Source: G963666535 sp963666535 (GTDB lineage: Bacteria > Bacillota > Clostridia > Oscillospirales > Oscillospiraceae). Taken from it: 64,000 nucleotides of DNA. Of the stretch, positions 32,791-42,415 are shown one piece after another. The stretch's first letter is position 1, and every line of letters begins with the position of its first letter. The stretch covers positions 1,240,001-1,304,000 of the forward strand of contig OY762913.1 of assembly GCA_963666535.1 (NCBI GenBank), given 5' to 3'. The position numbers and the translations under genes are program-made. The notes under the pieces were generated by a model. That model searched no databases. It saw nothing but the letters and a program-made list of their open reading frames with translations, and was not told the origin of the DNA.

Positions 32791-34365
32791 ATGAATTTTA
32801 GTAAGAATGTGCCTGCGAAAGATAGCGGCGTGGGGGAACAAGAAAAAACAGCCTTTTTGAGCAAGGATTTGAAGGAGAACATAAAGAAAATCAAAAACGG
32901 CTTTGGCCATAGCAGCGACCTTATTATCAACAACTTTCCGTTTGGATCCAAAGCCGATTTGAACTGCGCCAGCATTTTCATCAAAGGGATGGCGGACGGT
33001 AAAACGATAAGCGGGCTATCCTTGGAGCTTTCTCATTGTAAGCATGAGCTGGGTACGGCAAAGCCAGAAGCAATTTTTGAACTGCTCAAAAACTGCTTTT
33101 CCGGATTGCGTGCGATGAAAGAAGCGCAAGACTATGATACCCTGTACCGGGAAGTACTGGGGGGAAATACGGCTTTTTTAGTTGACGGGTGTGATAAGTT
33201 CTTTGTAATTGCCACCAATTCCAACGAGGGCAGAGCGATTTCTGAGCCTACTTCCCAAACTACGATCAAAGGGCCAAAAGACGCGTTTACGGAAAGTCTT
33301 GAAATCAACATTTATTTGATTCGCAAAAGGCTGAGAAATAGAAATTTGAGGCTTGAAAGTATAACCACCGGCACCGTGACCCATACAAATATTAAGATGG
33401 TTTATCTCCATGGAATTGCAAAAGAAGATGTCGTGGAAGATATTCGCAGCAGACTGCAAAGAGTCGACTATGACAGCGTACTTGACAGCAACTATATCGA
33501 GGAATTTATCAAGACAAACCGCTATTCCATTTTTCCAACCGCCATGAATTCGGAACGGCCCGATGCCGTGGTTGCGGCACTGCTGGAAGGGAAAGTGGCA
33601 GTGCTGGTAGACGGAACCCCGTATGTGCTGACAGCACCCGCACTTATGGTGGAATTTTTACAGGCAAGCGAGGATTACTACCATCACTTTGCGATTTCAT
33701 CGTTGATACGTTTGTTAAGATACACCTCCTTGCTTCTTACGCTGTTAGTGCCGGCATTATTCATTGCCATTACAACGTTTCATCATGAAATTGTTCCCAC
33801 ACCGCTGCTGATCAGCATTGCGGCACAGCGCGAAGGGGTGCCGTTCCCTCTGTTTTTTGAAGTTGTGCTGATGGAACTCACGTTTGAAATCTTGCGGGAG
33901 GCCGGCATCAGAATGCCACAAGCAATTGGCTCGGCAATTTCCATTGTAGGCGCCTTGGTGCTGGGACAGGCTTCGGTAGAAGCAGGTCTAATATCGGCAG
34001 CCGTTGTAATTGTGGTGTCCATTACCGCAATCGCAAGCTTTGCGATTACAAATTACGGAATGTCAAATGCCATAAGGCTGCTTCGGTTTGTTTTGATTAT
34101 TTTGGCGACGATATTGGGACTGTATGGTGTAGTAATGGGACTGATCGTCATGGTTCTTCATTTGTGCAGCTTAAAAACCGCCGGCGTGCCCTATTTATCT
34201 CCCATTGCGCCCAGACTCAAAGGAGGGAACAAAGATACGATCTTCCGGTTTCCTCTATTTACCATGAAATACCGGCCTTATGGAATCAGCGCGGCCCATT
34301 CGCCAAGAACAAGCGGGCAAGAAACCACAGACCCAAGTTCAAAAGGAAAGGCGGAGTTCAGGTAG
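32791..34365 (+). CDS. gerKA: GerA-type spore germinant receptor subunit A (GerKA-like)
   Basis: 524 aa. The soluble N-terminal domain (about residues 1-300) carries typical segments SSDLIINNFPFGSKADLNCA and ALLEGKVAVLVDGTPYVLTA. Five or so membrane helices follow, including PTPLLISIAAQREGVPFP and the conserved EILREAGIRMPQAIGSAIS. The protein sits in the spore inner membrane and senses small-molecule germinants with subunits B and C. GGGAGG precedes ATG 32791. The order A-C-small protein-B in one operon shows a complete receptor. It is probably expressed in the forespore (sigma-G), but I could not place that promoter. Confidence 0.95.
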   Translation: MNFSKNVPAKDSGVGEQEKTAFLSKDLKENIKKIKNGFGHSSDLIINNFPFGSKADLNCASIFIKGMADGKTISGLSLELSHCKHELGTAKPEAIFELLKNCFSGLRAMKEAQDYDTLYREVLGGNTAFLVDGCDKFFVIATNSNEGRAISEPTSQTTIKGPKDAFTESLEINIYLIRKRLRNRNLRLESITTGTVTHTNIKMVYLHGIAKEDVVEDIRSRLQRVDYDSVLDSNYIEEFIKTNRYSIFPTAMNSERPDAVVAALLEGKVAVLVDGTPYVLTAPALMVEFLQASEDYYHHFAISSLIRLLRYTSLLLTLLVPALFIAITTFHHEIVPTPLLISIAAQREGVPFPLFFEVVLMELTFEILREAGIRMPQAIGSAISIVGALVLGQASVEAGLISAAVVIVVSITAIASFAITNYGMSNAIRLLRFVLIILATILGLYGVVMGLIVMVLHLCSLKTAGVPYLSPIAPRLKGGNKDTIFRFPLFTMKYRPYGISAAHSPRTSGQETTDPSSKGKAEFR

Positions 34366-34371
34366 AAAATT

Positions 34372-35565
34372 ATGAAAATAAAGAAACTACTATGTGTGGC
34401 CATGGCCCTTTCCACGGTTTTTCTGTCCGGCTGCTGGAGTTCTAGCGATGAGAGCGAAATTGCCATCAGTATGTGTATCGGGATTGATCAGACGGAGAAC
34501 GGATTTCTTGTGACTGAGCAAGTTGTAAACCCCAAAACGGTTGCCTCTCAAAAATCGGCAGTTGGAGCCCCGGTTGTATTATACACGGCCGAAGGGGAAT
34601 CGCTGGAAGTTGCAATTGCAAGCTTAACCACAGTGTCTTCCAGAAGATTATATCACTCGCAAATGAGATTGGTGATTTTAAGCGAGGAAGCGGCAAAAAG
34701 CGGGATCGAAGAAATTTTTGACTATTTTTTACGCAATCACGATTTTCGCACTGATTTCTATTTCGCTGTAGCCAAAGGTTCTTCCGCCAAAGAAATTCTG
34801 AGTGTGTTGACGCCCATGGAATCCATTCCAGGAATTGATCTGTACAAAAAGCTTGAACTATCCAACAAAGAATTGGGGACGACAAAAGCGGCGAAGATTG
34901 TCGAAGTGGTAAATTCCATTCTCTCCGAAGGTGTAAGCCCGGTCATGGCCGGCATTGAAATTGTTGGCGACAGCGAAGATGCAGGCTCCACTAAGGCGTT
35001 AGACAGCACCGATGTGGGCAGCAGATTGGAATTCACCGATTCGGCCGCATTTAACGGCGATCAGTTCGTGAGCTGGATCAGCCCGGAGGAAACCCTGGGG
35101 TATAATTTCATCACAGATGAAGTCAAAAACGCATGTCAATCCGTTTCTTGCGGCGAAGATGCGGAAATCACATACAATGTCATGAAAGCAAAAGCAAAAA
35201 TGAAGGCAACGGTGGAAGACGGAAAGCCAAAGGTAACGGTATCCATTGAGCTTGACTATAGCATCCAGTCGATTCAGGGTGAATTTGACCCAACAAAACC
35301 GGAAATGAAAGATGCTTTGGATGAAAGCGTATCCAATCAAGTGAAGCAGATCTGTGAGGCGTCCGTCACAAAGGCGAAGGAGCTTAAAACTGACATTTTT
35401 GGGTTTGGTGAGGCAGTTCACAGAACGGATCCCGAATACTGGAAAACAGTAAAAGAAAAATGGAACGAAGAATTTCCTGATGTCCCCGTTGATATCACAG
35501 TGAAGGCTGAAATATCGAATACCGGAGGCCTTTCAGACTATCTCTTTACAAAGGAGGAGAGCTGA
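34372..35565 (+). CDS. gerKC: GerA-type germinant receptor subunit C lipoprotein (Ger(x)C family)
   Basis: 397 aa. Signal peptide with lipobox FLSGC (Cys21), followed by the conserved CW-S. Family segments are VTEQVVNPKTVASQK, SSRRLYHSQMRLVILSEE and DFYFAVAKGSSAKEIL; the C-terminal domain ends in KEKWNEEFPDVPVDI. The C subunit is anchored to the outer face of the spore inner membrane. It starts 6 nt after gerKA and ends 1 nt before the small membrane protein gene. Confidence 0.95.
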   Translation: MKIKKLLCVAMALSTVFLSGCWSSSDESEIAISMCIGIDQTENGFLVTEQVVNPKTVASQKSAVGAPVVLYTAEGESLEVAIASLTTVSSRRLYHSQMRLVILSEEAAKSGIEEIFDYFLRNHDFRTDFYFAVAKGSSAKEILSVLTPMESIPGIDLYKKLELSNKELGTTKAAKIVEVVNSILSEGVSPVMAGIEIVGDSEDAGSTKALDSTDVGSRLEFTDSAAFNGDQFVSWISPEETLGYNFITDEVKNACQSVSCGEDAEITYNVMKAKAKMKATVEDGKPKVTVSIELDYSIQSIQGEFDPTKPEMKDALDESVSNQVKQICEASVTKAKELKTDIFGFGEAVHRTDPEYWKTVKEKWNEEFPDVPVDITVKAEISNTGGLSDYLFTKEES

Positions 35566-35566
35566 C

Positions 35567-35806
35567 ATGGCTGTAATCTCCATTTTGGCTATCGTGGTAT
35601 TTGACACCGTGCTATGCTTGGTGGAAGTTCCCCAAATGCTGCAATGTGATCAGAAAAAAGAGCTAGTGACCTTTTCCTTGATTCTTTTGCTGGGAACCGT
35701 GCTTGTTATATTACAATCTCTCAATGTGAACATCCCGAATCCTTCTGATTTTTTGAAATGGGTATACTCTCCGCTGGAGGGTTTCACAAAAGCACTGCTG
35801 AAATAG
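35567..35806 (+). CDS. Small two-helix membrane protein of the germinant receptor operon (D-type subunit)
   Basis: 79 aa with two hydrophobic helices (about residues 1-20 and 33-50) separated by a polar loop QMLQCDQKKEL, and a short tail. The start ATG lies 1 nt after the gerKC stop, with AGGAGAG inside the gerKC end. Small two-helix 'D' proteins encoded within or next to gerA-type operons modulate receptor activity in Bacillus species. This protein fits by size, topology and position, but sequence similarity could not be tested. Confidence 0.75.
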   Translation: MAVISILAIVVFDTVLCLVEVPQMLQCDQKKELVTFSLILLLGTVLVILQSLNVNIPNPSDFLKWVYSPLEGFTKALLK

Positions 35807-35821
35807 GGGGGACCGGACACC

Positions 35822-36919
35822 TTGGAGAACAATAAAATATCATCTCATCAACTCTATGCACTTACCGCGAGTATGGCGTTGGGCGGTTCTATTTTGGTTA
35901 TTTCCGCTTCTGTTGCAGGCGTTGCAAAGCAGGACGCTTGGCTTTCCGCACTGGTTGCCAGCATTTTGGGGCTGGCAGTGATATGGGTTTTCTGCTATTT
36001 GGGCAGCCAATATCCAGGACTGACGTTGATCGGAATCTCAAAAAAGATTTTAGGGAAATGGGTCGGTCTTGCGGTTTGCATCGGGTACGTTTTTTTTACG
36101 TTGAAGACCGCTACGCACCTACCGTGGTATATCGCAAATTATACCACCTATACCATGCATGAAACGCCCCAATATGCAATTGAGCTGCTGACGGTCATCG
36201 CGATTGTGATTGCCATATTATACGGCATTGAAACAATCGGACGTGCCGTCGAGCTATTTTTAACCTTTATCGGCGTTGTTTTTTTTGGAGCAATGATTTT
36301 TGTGTTGCCCAGTGTCAACTTGCAAAACTTACAGCCTGTGCTGGAAAGCGGTGTTGTCCCTGTGCTGAAGGGGGCCGTTCTCATCATGAATTTCACGGTA
36401 TTTCCCGTTGTTGTGATCATGATGATCTATCCCATCAATGTGGAGGATATTCAGCGGGGAGAAAAGGCAATGCTAAAAGGCTTTCTATTTACCAGTCTGG
36501 TGGCGTTTTCAGCCATTCTGATGTCGACTTTGGTACTTGGACCCACTCTGAGCGCAAAACTGTCTTATCCCACGTTAGTGCTGTTTAAAGAAATCACCAT
36601 TGGAGCAGTTCTGACCAGGCTGGAACATGCGATTTCTATTATATGGATCATATCGCAGTTTACAGTCGGAACCTTATATGCTTATGCGGGGATTGTAGGC
36701 CTAGCTGAACTGTTGGGGCTTAAGGATTACAAAAGAATCGTGATACCCATTGGGCTGATTATATTTGTGATGTCTCAGGTGGCATTCCCGGATACGGTAT
36801 ACCAGGCGAATTATGTCGGCGCGGTGTATCCTGCGCTTATTATGACGTTTGGGCTGGTGATTCCCATGGTGCTGCTGGGGGTTCATTTCGTTAAAAAGGT
36901 TGTGCTGAAAAAAGAGTAA
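35822..36919 (+). CDS. gerKB: GerA-type germinant receptor subunit B (GerKB-like permease)
   Basis: 365 aa, ten membrane helices, APC-superfamily fold (spore_permease). The N-terminus KISSHQLYALTASMALGGSI is typical. Other markers are THLPWYIANYTTYTMHETP and the conserved YPINVEDIQRGEKAMLKGF. The B subunit is thought to bind the germinant. The start is TTG 35822, with GGGGGGA about 10 nt upstream. Last gene of the operon; a bidirectional terminator follows at 36996-37040. Confidence 0.93.
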   Translation: MENNKISSHQLYALTASMALGGSILVISASVAGVAKQDAWLSALVASILGLAVIWVFCYLGSQYPGLTLIGISKKILGKWVGLAVCIGYVFFTLKTATHLPWYIANYTTYTMHETPQYAIELLTVIAIVIAILYGIETIGRAVELFLTFIGVVFFGAMIFVLPSVNLQNLQPVLESGVVPVLKGAVLIMNFTVFPVVVIMMIYPINVEDIQRGEKAMLKGFLFTSLVAFSAILMSTLVLGPTLSAKLSYPTLVLFKEITIGAVLTRLEHAISIIWIISQFTVGTLYAYAGIVGLAELLGLKDYKRIVIPIGLIIFVMSQVAFPDTVYQANYVGAVYPALIMTFGLVIPMVLLGVHFVKKVVLKKE

Positions 36920-36995
36920 ACGAGTCGGGGATGTTTGCGCGGCTGCAAGGCTCGCTATTCGCAAGGCGCGCCAGCGAAAACAGAATAAGATGACA

Positions 36996-37040
36996 AAAGG
37001 GACGGGTTTCTCAAATAAATGAGAAGTCCGTCCCTTGATT
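36996..37040. terminator. Bidirectional terminator after gerKB
   Basis: AAGGGACGGGTTTCTCA / TGAGAAGTCCGTCCCTT (two mismatches), loop AATAAA. T residues follow on the minus strand (CCCTTTTG), so it also serves the convergent oxidoreductase gene. Confidence 0.8.
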
Positions 37041-37076
37041 CTGCGGGTTGTTCCAGATGGGCGAGGGTGGTGCTGA

Positions 37077-38150
37077 TTAGGGCAGCGCAAGCTCGGTGTC
37101 ATGGATCAACTCTTCCATTAATTCTTTCACCGGGACTATTTTTTCAACCCGGCAGGCATTGCTTCCCACAAAAATGAGTCCATGATCGGTATCGCCTATG
37201 ACGGCGTTGTTGAGCGCAACTGAAATACAATAGGGCGCGACTTTGGGCGTACAGCCCTTTAGGCACTGGAAGCATCCCTTTATTTCATCTCCGTATTCCG
37301 TCACTCGTTTTATAAAAGGATTGTTCAGCGCTCTTCCCGGCATACCCACCGGGCTTTTAATAATGACAATGTCCTCTTTTTTAGCGTTGACATACGCTTC
37401 TTTATATTTGATATCTGCATCACATTCGTCTGTCGCCACAAAACGCGTTGCCATTTGAACACCGCTTGCCCCGGCCTTCAGGTACGCAGCGATGTCTTCG
37501 CCGGTAAAGATTCCACCGGCTGCCACAACAGGAATTTTCCGTTTAAATTTCTCTTCAAACGGTTTGACCGCGTCCAAGACTTCTTTTGTAATATCCATGA
37601 GACATAGCTTTTGATCACTGAGCTCTTCTAACGAAAAGCCAAGATGCCCACCCGCCTCCGGTCCTTCCACGACGATCAAATCTGCGGTCCGGCCGTAATG
37701 CAAATCCCAAAGTTTTAATATAACCTTTGCGGCCTTGGCAGAAGATACAATAGGCGCTATTCGCGTGCTAGAACCACTGACAAGCTCTGGCAGCTTTGTG
37801 GGCAGCCCTGCGCCGGATATAATCAGGTCAATTCCTTCTTCTACAGCGGCATGAACCAGTTCCGCGTAATGATTCAGCGCAACCATAAGATTCACACCAA
37901 TAATGCCATTGGGTGCCAGCGCTTTTGCTTTTTTGATTTCGTTTTTTAACGCACGCAAATTGGCATTCAGGGTATTGGTTTTAAAGTCAGGCTCTTGATA
38001 TCCAATATTCACGCCGGCAATTACCCCCACGCCGCCTTGGTTTGCAACCGCAGATGCCAGTTTGCTGGCGGATACGCCAACACCCATGCCGCCTTGTATA
38101 ATTGGAATTGTTGCAACTAAACCGTTCATGTCTAACTTGGGAATTTTCAT
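37077..38150 (-). CDS. Nitronate monooxygenase / FabK-like FMN oxidoreductase
   Basis: 357 aa TIM-barrel FMN enzyme. IIQGGMGVGVSASKLASAVA opens the barrel, VVEGPEAGGHLGF carries the conserved EGxEAGGH of the family, and IPVVAAGGIFTGEDIAAYLKAGASGVQMATRF is represented at the phosphate site (AAGGI, GASGVQ). Members are either 2-nitropropane dioxygenases or FabK enoyl-ACP reductases. The cysteine-rich C-terminus (GCFQCLKGCTPKVAPYC) is typical of the clostridial NMO-like subgroup. No fatty-acid genes are adjacent, so FabK activity is less likely. ATG 38150 has GAGGTG 4 nt upstream. Confidence 0.87.
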   Translation of the reverse strand: MKIPKLDMNGLVATIPIIQGGMGVGVSASKLASAVANQGGVGVIAGVNIGYQEPDFKTNTLNANLRALKNEIKKAKALAPNGIIGVNLMVALNHYAELVHAAVEEGIDLIISGAGLPTKLPELVSGSSTRIAPIVSSAKAAKVILKLWDLHYGRTADLIVVEGPEAGGHLGFSLEELSDQKLCLMDITKEVLDAVKPFEEKFKRKIPVVAAGGIFTGEDIAAYLKAGASGVQMATRFVATDECDADIKYKEAYVNAKKEDIVIIKSPVGMPGRALNNPFIKRVTEYGDEIKGCFQCLKGCTPKVAPYCISVALNNAVIGDTDHGLIFVGSNACRVEKIVPVKELMEELIHDTELALP

Positions 38151-38328
38151 TTCGCACCTCAATTAAAAAAGTCGATCAACCAGCGTTGAAATTGACGCTT
38201 ACCTGATTTTAGCACAAACAGCGGCTAAATAAAATCAGAAAAAGCGCTGTTGTTCATTTTTTGGCTGTTTCGACTTAATATGGAGGTCAGGTTTCTGCAT
38301 TTTAACTCTTTTTGCGGATATGTGGTTG

Positions 38329-40158
38329 TCATGCAACCTTGATTTGATACTTTTCCATCCAATAGTTGATCTGAATAAAGTAAGCTATGGTCTGTGGCGT
38401 GGTCATAAGCTGCCCGTACCATGGAATGGGGCTGTCGGAGGAAAGCAATTTTTCAAGCTCTGATTTTTTCGCGATCTGCAAAAGGGGAGCGGATGGCTCG
38501 TTGATGATCTCACGCAGCAGTGCTGAAACCGCCTTGAGATATGATGGATTATGGGTTTTGGGGTATGGGCTTTTTTTGCGCCACTGCACTTCGTCCGGCA
38601 GAAGCCCATCCATGGCGTATCGCAGCAGACCCTTTTCCCGGCCTTGATAGTCCTTTAAATTCCACGGCACAGAATATAGGTATTCGGCGATCCGGTAATC
38701 GCAAAACGGCACTCTGACCTCCAGACCGGAATACATACTGCAGCGATCTTTTCGGTCCAGCAACGTTTGCATAAACCAGCTTACATTCAGATTTACCATT
38801 TCTTTCATACGCGACTCCAGCGGCGAAAGGGCGGGAAGTTTAGAGCTTTTTTCCACCGTGGCGAGGTAGCGGTCATGAACGTATTGTTCGGCATTCAGCC
38901 CGGCTGCAAACTCGTCCTTTAAAAACGAAGCCCGGAATTTGGTCGACTGTGCCCAGGGAAAGCCGTCGGCCATTCGGATGCTTTCATCGCGGTACCATGG
39001 GTAACCGCAGAATATTTCGTCAGCGCATTCTCCAGACAGCGCCACGGTGGCATGCTGTTTAATCTCCTGACAAAACAGCAAAAGTGACGAGTCCACATCT
39101 GCCATGCCGGGCAAATCCCTTGCGTCCACGGCAGCAAACAGACCGTTTACAAGCTGAGGCGTGTCGATGATTACCCTGTGGTGCTCGGAACCGATGCTTT
39201 TTTGCATCATGTCGATATAAGTATCATCGCTGTCGGGCTGGAATTTGCTGGACTTAAAGTATTTGTCATTATCTTGATAGTGGACGGAAAAAGTGTGCAG
39301 CCGCTCGCCTTGCTGACTAAGGCGCTTTGCGGCAATTGCCGATATGATGCTTGAGTCTAGTCCGCCGGACAAAAAGGTACAGATCGGCACATCGGAAACA
39401 AGCTGCCGCTCAATGGCGTCAGTCACCAAAAAGCGTACCTGTTCAGCCGTTTGGTCAAAATTGTCGGTATGCTCTCTGTCTGCAAGTGTCCAGTATTCGC
39501 TCAATTTCAGCCCGCTTTGATCAAAGACACCGCAGCAGCCTGCTCTGAGTTCCTTTATGTTTTTAAACACACCACAGCCCGGTGTTCTTCCGGGACCCAT
39601 CAGCATCACCTCCGCAATTGACTCGGCGGTGAGCTCCGGCCTTATGCGGGGATGCTGAAAAATAGCTTTAAGTTCGGAAGCAAACACAAATTCCCCGTTT
39701 ACAATGGTATAGAAAAACGGCTTTACCCCCATGCGGTCGCGGGCCATAAAAAGGCTTCCGTTTGTTTTGTCCCAAACAGCAAAGGCAAAAATGCCGTTGA
39801 ACAGATCCACACAGCCCTGGCCCCACTCAGCGTACGATTTTAACAATACTTCGGTGTCAGAGTGACCAGTAAATGTATATCCGCGGCGTAGAAGCCTTTC
39901 CCTGAGTTCTTCGGTGTTATACAGTTCTCCATTATACACAAGGCAAAGTTCTCTGCCGCCGGCAGAAAAAACCATGGGCTGTCGTCCGTGTTCAAGATCA
40001 ACCACGCAAAGCCGCGTGTGGATCAGTGCCGCGCAATCGGAACGATAAACGTCGTTCTGGTCTGGCCCCCTGTTTTTAAGAATGTTTACCATACCGCTGA
40101 AACAGGATTCAATCCCACTTACTCCCCCAAAATCAACAACTCCCGCAATACCACACAT
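38329..40158 (-). CDS. asnB: Asparagine synthase (glutamine-hydrolysing)
   Basis: 609 aa, class II amidotransferase. Cys2 is the glutaminase nucleophile (MCGIAGVVD), with VYNGELYN, RLCVVDLEHGRQPM and GHSDTEVLLKSYAEWG in the N-terminal domain. The synthetase domain has the PP-loop FLSGGLDSSIISAIA near residue 260 and SGECADEIFCGYPWYRDE. Length is normal. It stands alone on the minus strand between a subtilisin gene and the oxidoreductase. I saw no T-box or other leader element in the 265 nt upstream. Confidence 0.95.
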   Translation of the reverse strand: MCGIAGVVDFGGVSGIESCFSGMVNILKNRGPDQNDVYRSDCAALIHTRLCVVDLEHGRQPMVFSAGGRELCLVYNGELYNTEELRERLLRRGYTFTGHSDTEVLLKSYAEWGQGCVDLFNGIFAFAVWDKTNGSLFMARDRMGVKPFFYTIVNGEFVFASELKAIFQHPRIRPELTAESIAEVMLMGPGRTPGCGVFKNIKELRAGCCGVFDQSGLKLSEYWTLADREHTDNFDQTAEQVRFLVTDAIERQLVSDVPICTFLSGGLDSSIISAIAAKRLSQQGERLHTFSVHYQDNDKYFKSSKFQPDSDDTYIDMMQKSIGSEHHRVIIDTPQLVNGLFAAVDARDLPGMADVDSSLLLFCQEIKQHATVALSGECADEIFCGYPWYRDESIRMADGFPWAQSTKFRASFLKDEFAAGLNAEQYVHDRYLATVEKSSKLPALSPLESRMKEMVNLNVSWFMQTLLDRKDRCSMYSGLEVRVPFCDYRIAEYLYSVPWNLKDYQGREKGLLRYAMDGLLPDEVQWRKKSPYPKTHNPSYLKAVSALLREIINEPSAPLLQIAKKSELEKLLSSDSPIPWYGQLMTTPQTIAYFIQINYWMEKYQIKVA

Positions 40159-40330
40159 AAAACGTATGTTCCTTTCCCGTAGATTTCACGCCAGGTCTGT
40201 TAAACCTTCATAAGAATAAGGGCGTTTCTTCAAAAAACACCCTCGTTCCTTTTATTATATGAAAGGGGAAGGGAAGATGTACTGGAATGTGCGTTCACGG
40301 GAAGGGGCAGTCCATGCATAAGTAACTGGT

Positions 40331-40372
40331 CAAAAACGGGCAGAGGGAGGTGGCCAAAGCCATCTCCCTCTA
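40331..40372 (-). terminator. Terminator of the subtilisin gene
   Basis: On the minus strand AGAGGGAGATGGC-TTT-GGCCACCTCCCTCT is followed by GCCCGTTTTTG. Confidence 0.8.
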
Positions 40373-40423
40373 ACCGCTGATTTGCGGTATGGGTGGATTT
40401 CGCGTATGCCAGCTTGCTTATTT

Positions 40424-42241
40424 TCACCGGAAATTCCGGCCGCCCTGTCGTGGCGCACCGTAGGAGGGCGCTTGTTGCCCACCGGAGGTTGAGCCAGAGG
40501 AGGTGCTGCTAGACGGTGCGGAAACAGTAACGGTAAGAGTGGTCTCATTCCCTGTCAGATCGGCGGCATAGAAGGTGAACGTGCCACTGCTGTAGACCCG
40601 GAAGGTGACAGTGGCGGAAGAGAGAGAGACCTGTGTGCCGACGCTGCCGTCGTTAAAATACGAGGTGGTCTGGGTGCCATTGGCATAGCACAGCAGACAG
40701 ACATCGCTATCCGCGTCGGCAATGGTCAGAGTGAGGTAGGTCGAGCCGTTCTGGGTATAGGTATTATAAGAGAGAACTGGCGCGGAGCCGCTGTTGTCTG
40801 TTGTTTCCGCCGTATCGGTGAGCGTGGTCAAATCATAGCTGAGAGCCGCGGCCGCGTCCAGCATGCCGCCTGTGGCCACTACGCCGTCCAGCACAGTCAG
40901 AGGGGCGGCGGAGCCAAGGATGATTTGTCGCGTTTGATCCAGCGTGAGGTCGTCGTAATAGGAATACACCAGAGCGGCCACTGCGGTGACCATGGGAGCG
41001 GCCATGGAGGTGCCGGTCATGTAACTGAAGGTGTTTTCCGTGGTGGTACTGAGAATATAGCTGCCTGGGGCAGCGATATCTACCGAGGTTTTTCCATAAT
41101 TGGAACTGGAGGCTAGTGTGCCGTCAGACTGGAGATTAGCCACCGAAATGATGTTGGACAGGTTGTAGGAGGCGGGATAGGTTGCGGTGGTATCACTGTT
41201 GGTCCCGTCATTGCCCGAGGCAACGACAAAGAGCATGTCCGATTCTTTCATGGCGAGGTACAGCCCGTAGTCAAACGTGCTGGTGCCAAGACTGAGGTTG
41301 GCGATGGCCGCGCCGTTCGCCTCGGCGTATGCGATGGCCTCGATGATATCGGCGGTGGTGCCGGTTCCTTCGGAGCTGCCCAGCACCTTGCAGGACATGA
41401 GCTCGATGTTGTCCGTGGCACCTGCGATACCCGCGATGCCCGCGCTGTTGTCAGAGGAAGCAACGATGGTTCCGGCACAGTGCGTGCCATGGTCATCCTC
41501 GCTGCCAACGTAGACTTCGTTGCTGTCACCGTAAAAATTCCAACCGTATCTGTCGTCGATATACCCGTTTCCGTCGTCATCCAGTCCGTTGCCGGCAATC
41601 TCATCCGAGTTGATCCAGATGGAGTCGGTCAGCTCATCGTGAGAGTAGTCCACGCCAGTGTCAATCAGAGCAACGACTACCTTGCTGCTGTCTTCATTGG
41701 CAGAGTAAAGCGACCAGGCTTCCTCGGCGTTTACGTCGATACCAGCCACGGAGGTGACGGTGCTGGAAGTGCTGCCGCTCCTGCGCGAGACGTTGCCTGC
41801 GCCCGGCATGGTCCACTCACCGGGGGCAGCGGGAGACTCAAAGGGATCGTCATACACGGGGTAATCGTTTTGCTGGGGCTGAAAGGTGAAACTGCCGTCG
41901 TTATTCAGCGCCCATTGCTCGCTGTAAAGGGTGTCGTTCACCGCTTCCCCCGTATCCTCATAGGAAAAGTTGGGCTGCACCCACGTGACGTCAGAACGGG
42001 AAGAAAGCGCTTCGATTCCGGCGGCAAGCGCGTCCTGCGTGTCGTAGGAGTACACGGAAGAAGAACCATCGGCAAAGAAAGCAAGCACCTCGCCATTCTC
42101 ATAGTCAGATAGCTCGTAGGAGGCTAAGGTGGGGTCTGCGTCAGTCTGTGCGGCATAGGCCATGGGAACAAGCGTGAGGAGCACGGCGGCGGTCAGCAGT
42201 GCGGCGCAGAGCCTGGACTGTTTTTTGTTGATTTGGATCAT
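40424..42241 (-). CDS. Secreted subtilisin-like serine protease (S8 family)
   Basis: 605 aa. Signal peptide (LCAALLTAAVLLTLVPMAYAA), a propeptide to about residue 100, then an S8 catalytic domain. The catalytic residues lie in VVALIDTGVDYSHDE (Asp), DDHGTHCAGTIVASS (His) and MTGTSMAAPMVTAVAALV (Ser). A calcium-type insertion GNGLDDDGNGYIDDRYGWNF follows the Asp motif, as in several clostridial S8 enzymes. The C-terminal domain of about 120 residues looks beta-rich and ends in a Ser/Gly-rich basic tail without an LPxTG or SLH anchor. ATG 42241 has AAAGGA 8 nt upstream. Probably extracellular; natural substrate unknown. Confidence 0.92.
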   Translation of the reverse strand: MIQINKKQSRLCAALLTAAVLLTLVPMAYAAQTDADPTLASYELSDYENGEVLAFFADGSSSVYSYDTQDALAAGIEALSSRSDVTWVQPNFSYEDTGEAVNDTLYSEQWALNNDGSFTFQPQQNDYPVYDDPFESPAAPGEWTMPGAGNVSRRSGSTSSTVTSVAGIDVNAEEAWSLYSANEDSSKVVVALIDTGVDYSHDELTDSIWINSDEIAGNGLDDDGNGYIDDRYGWNFYGDSNEVYVGSEDDHGTHCAGTIVASSDNSAGIAGIAGATDNIELMSCKVLGSSEGTGTTADIIEAIAYAEANGAAIANLSLGTSTFDYGLYLAMKESDMLFVVASGNDGTNSDTTATYPASYNLSNIISVANLQSDGTLASSSNYGKTSVDIAAPGSYILSTTTENTFSYMTGTSMAAPMVTAVAALVYSYYDDLTLDQTRQIILGSAAPLTVLDGVVATGGMLDAAAALSYDLTTLTDTAETTDNSGSAPVLSYNTYTQNGSTYLTLTIADADSDVCLLCYANGTQTTSYFNDGSVGTQVSLSSATVTFRVYSSGTFTFYAADLTGNETTLTVTVSAPSSSTSSGSTSGGQQAPSYGAPRQGGRNFR

Positions 42242-42361
42242 GCGATACATCCTTTCCAATGGAGCTCCGCCGGAAAAGCAGGCAAAAGAGAATACATGTT
42301 CTTACAATGTGATTATAATAGCAAAGAAAGCTAAAATTTACCTTAAAATATGGCTGAAATT

Positions 42362-42400
42362 AAAAATCTGCGGGGCGGGGAATCATTCCTCGCCCCGCAG
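42362..42400 (-). terminator. Terminator of the SLH-domain protein gene
   Basis: CTGCGGGGCGaGGAAT / ATTCCcCGCCCCGCAG on the minus strand, followed by ATTTTTAATTT. Confidence 0.88.
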
Positions 42401-42415
42401 GCTGTGTCAAACTGA

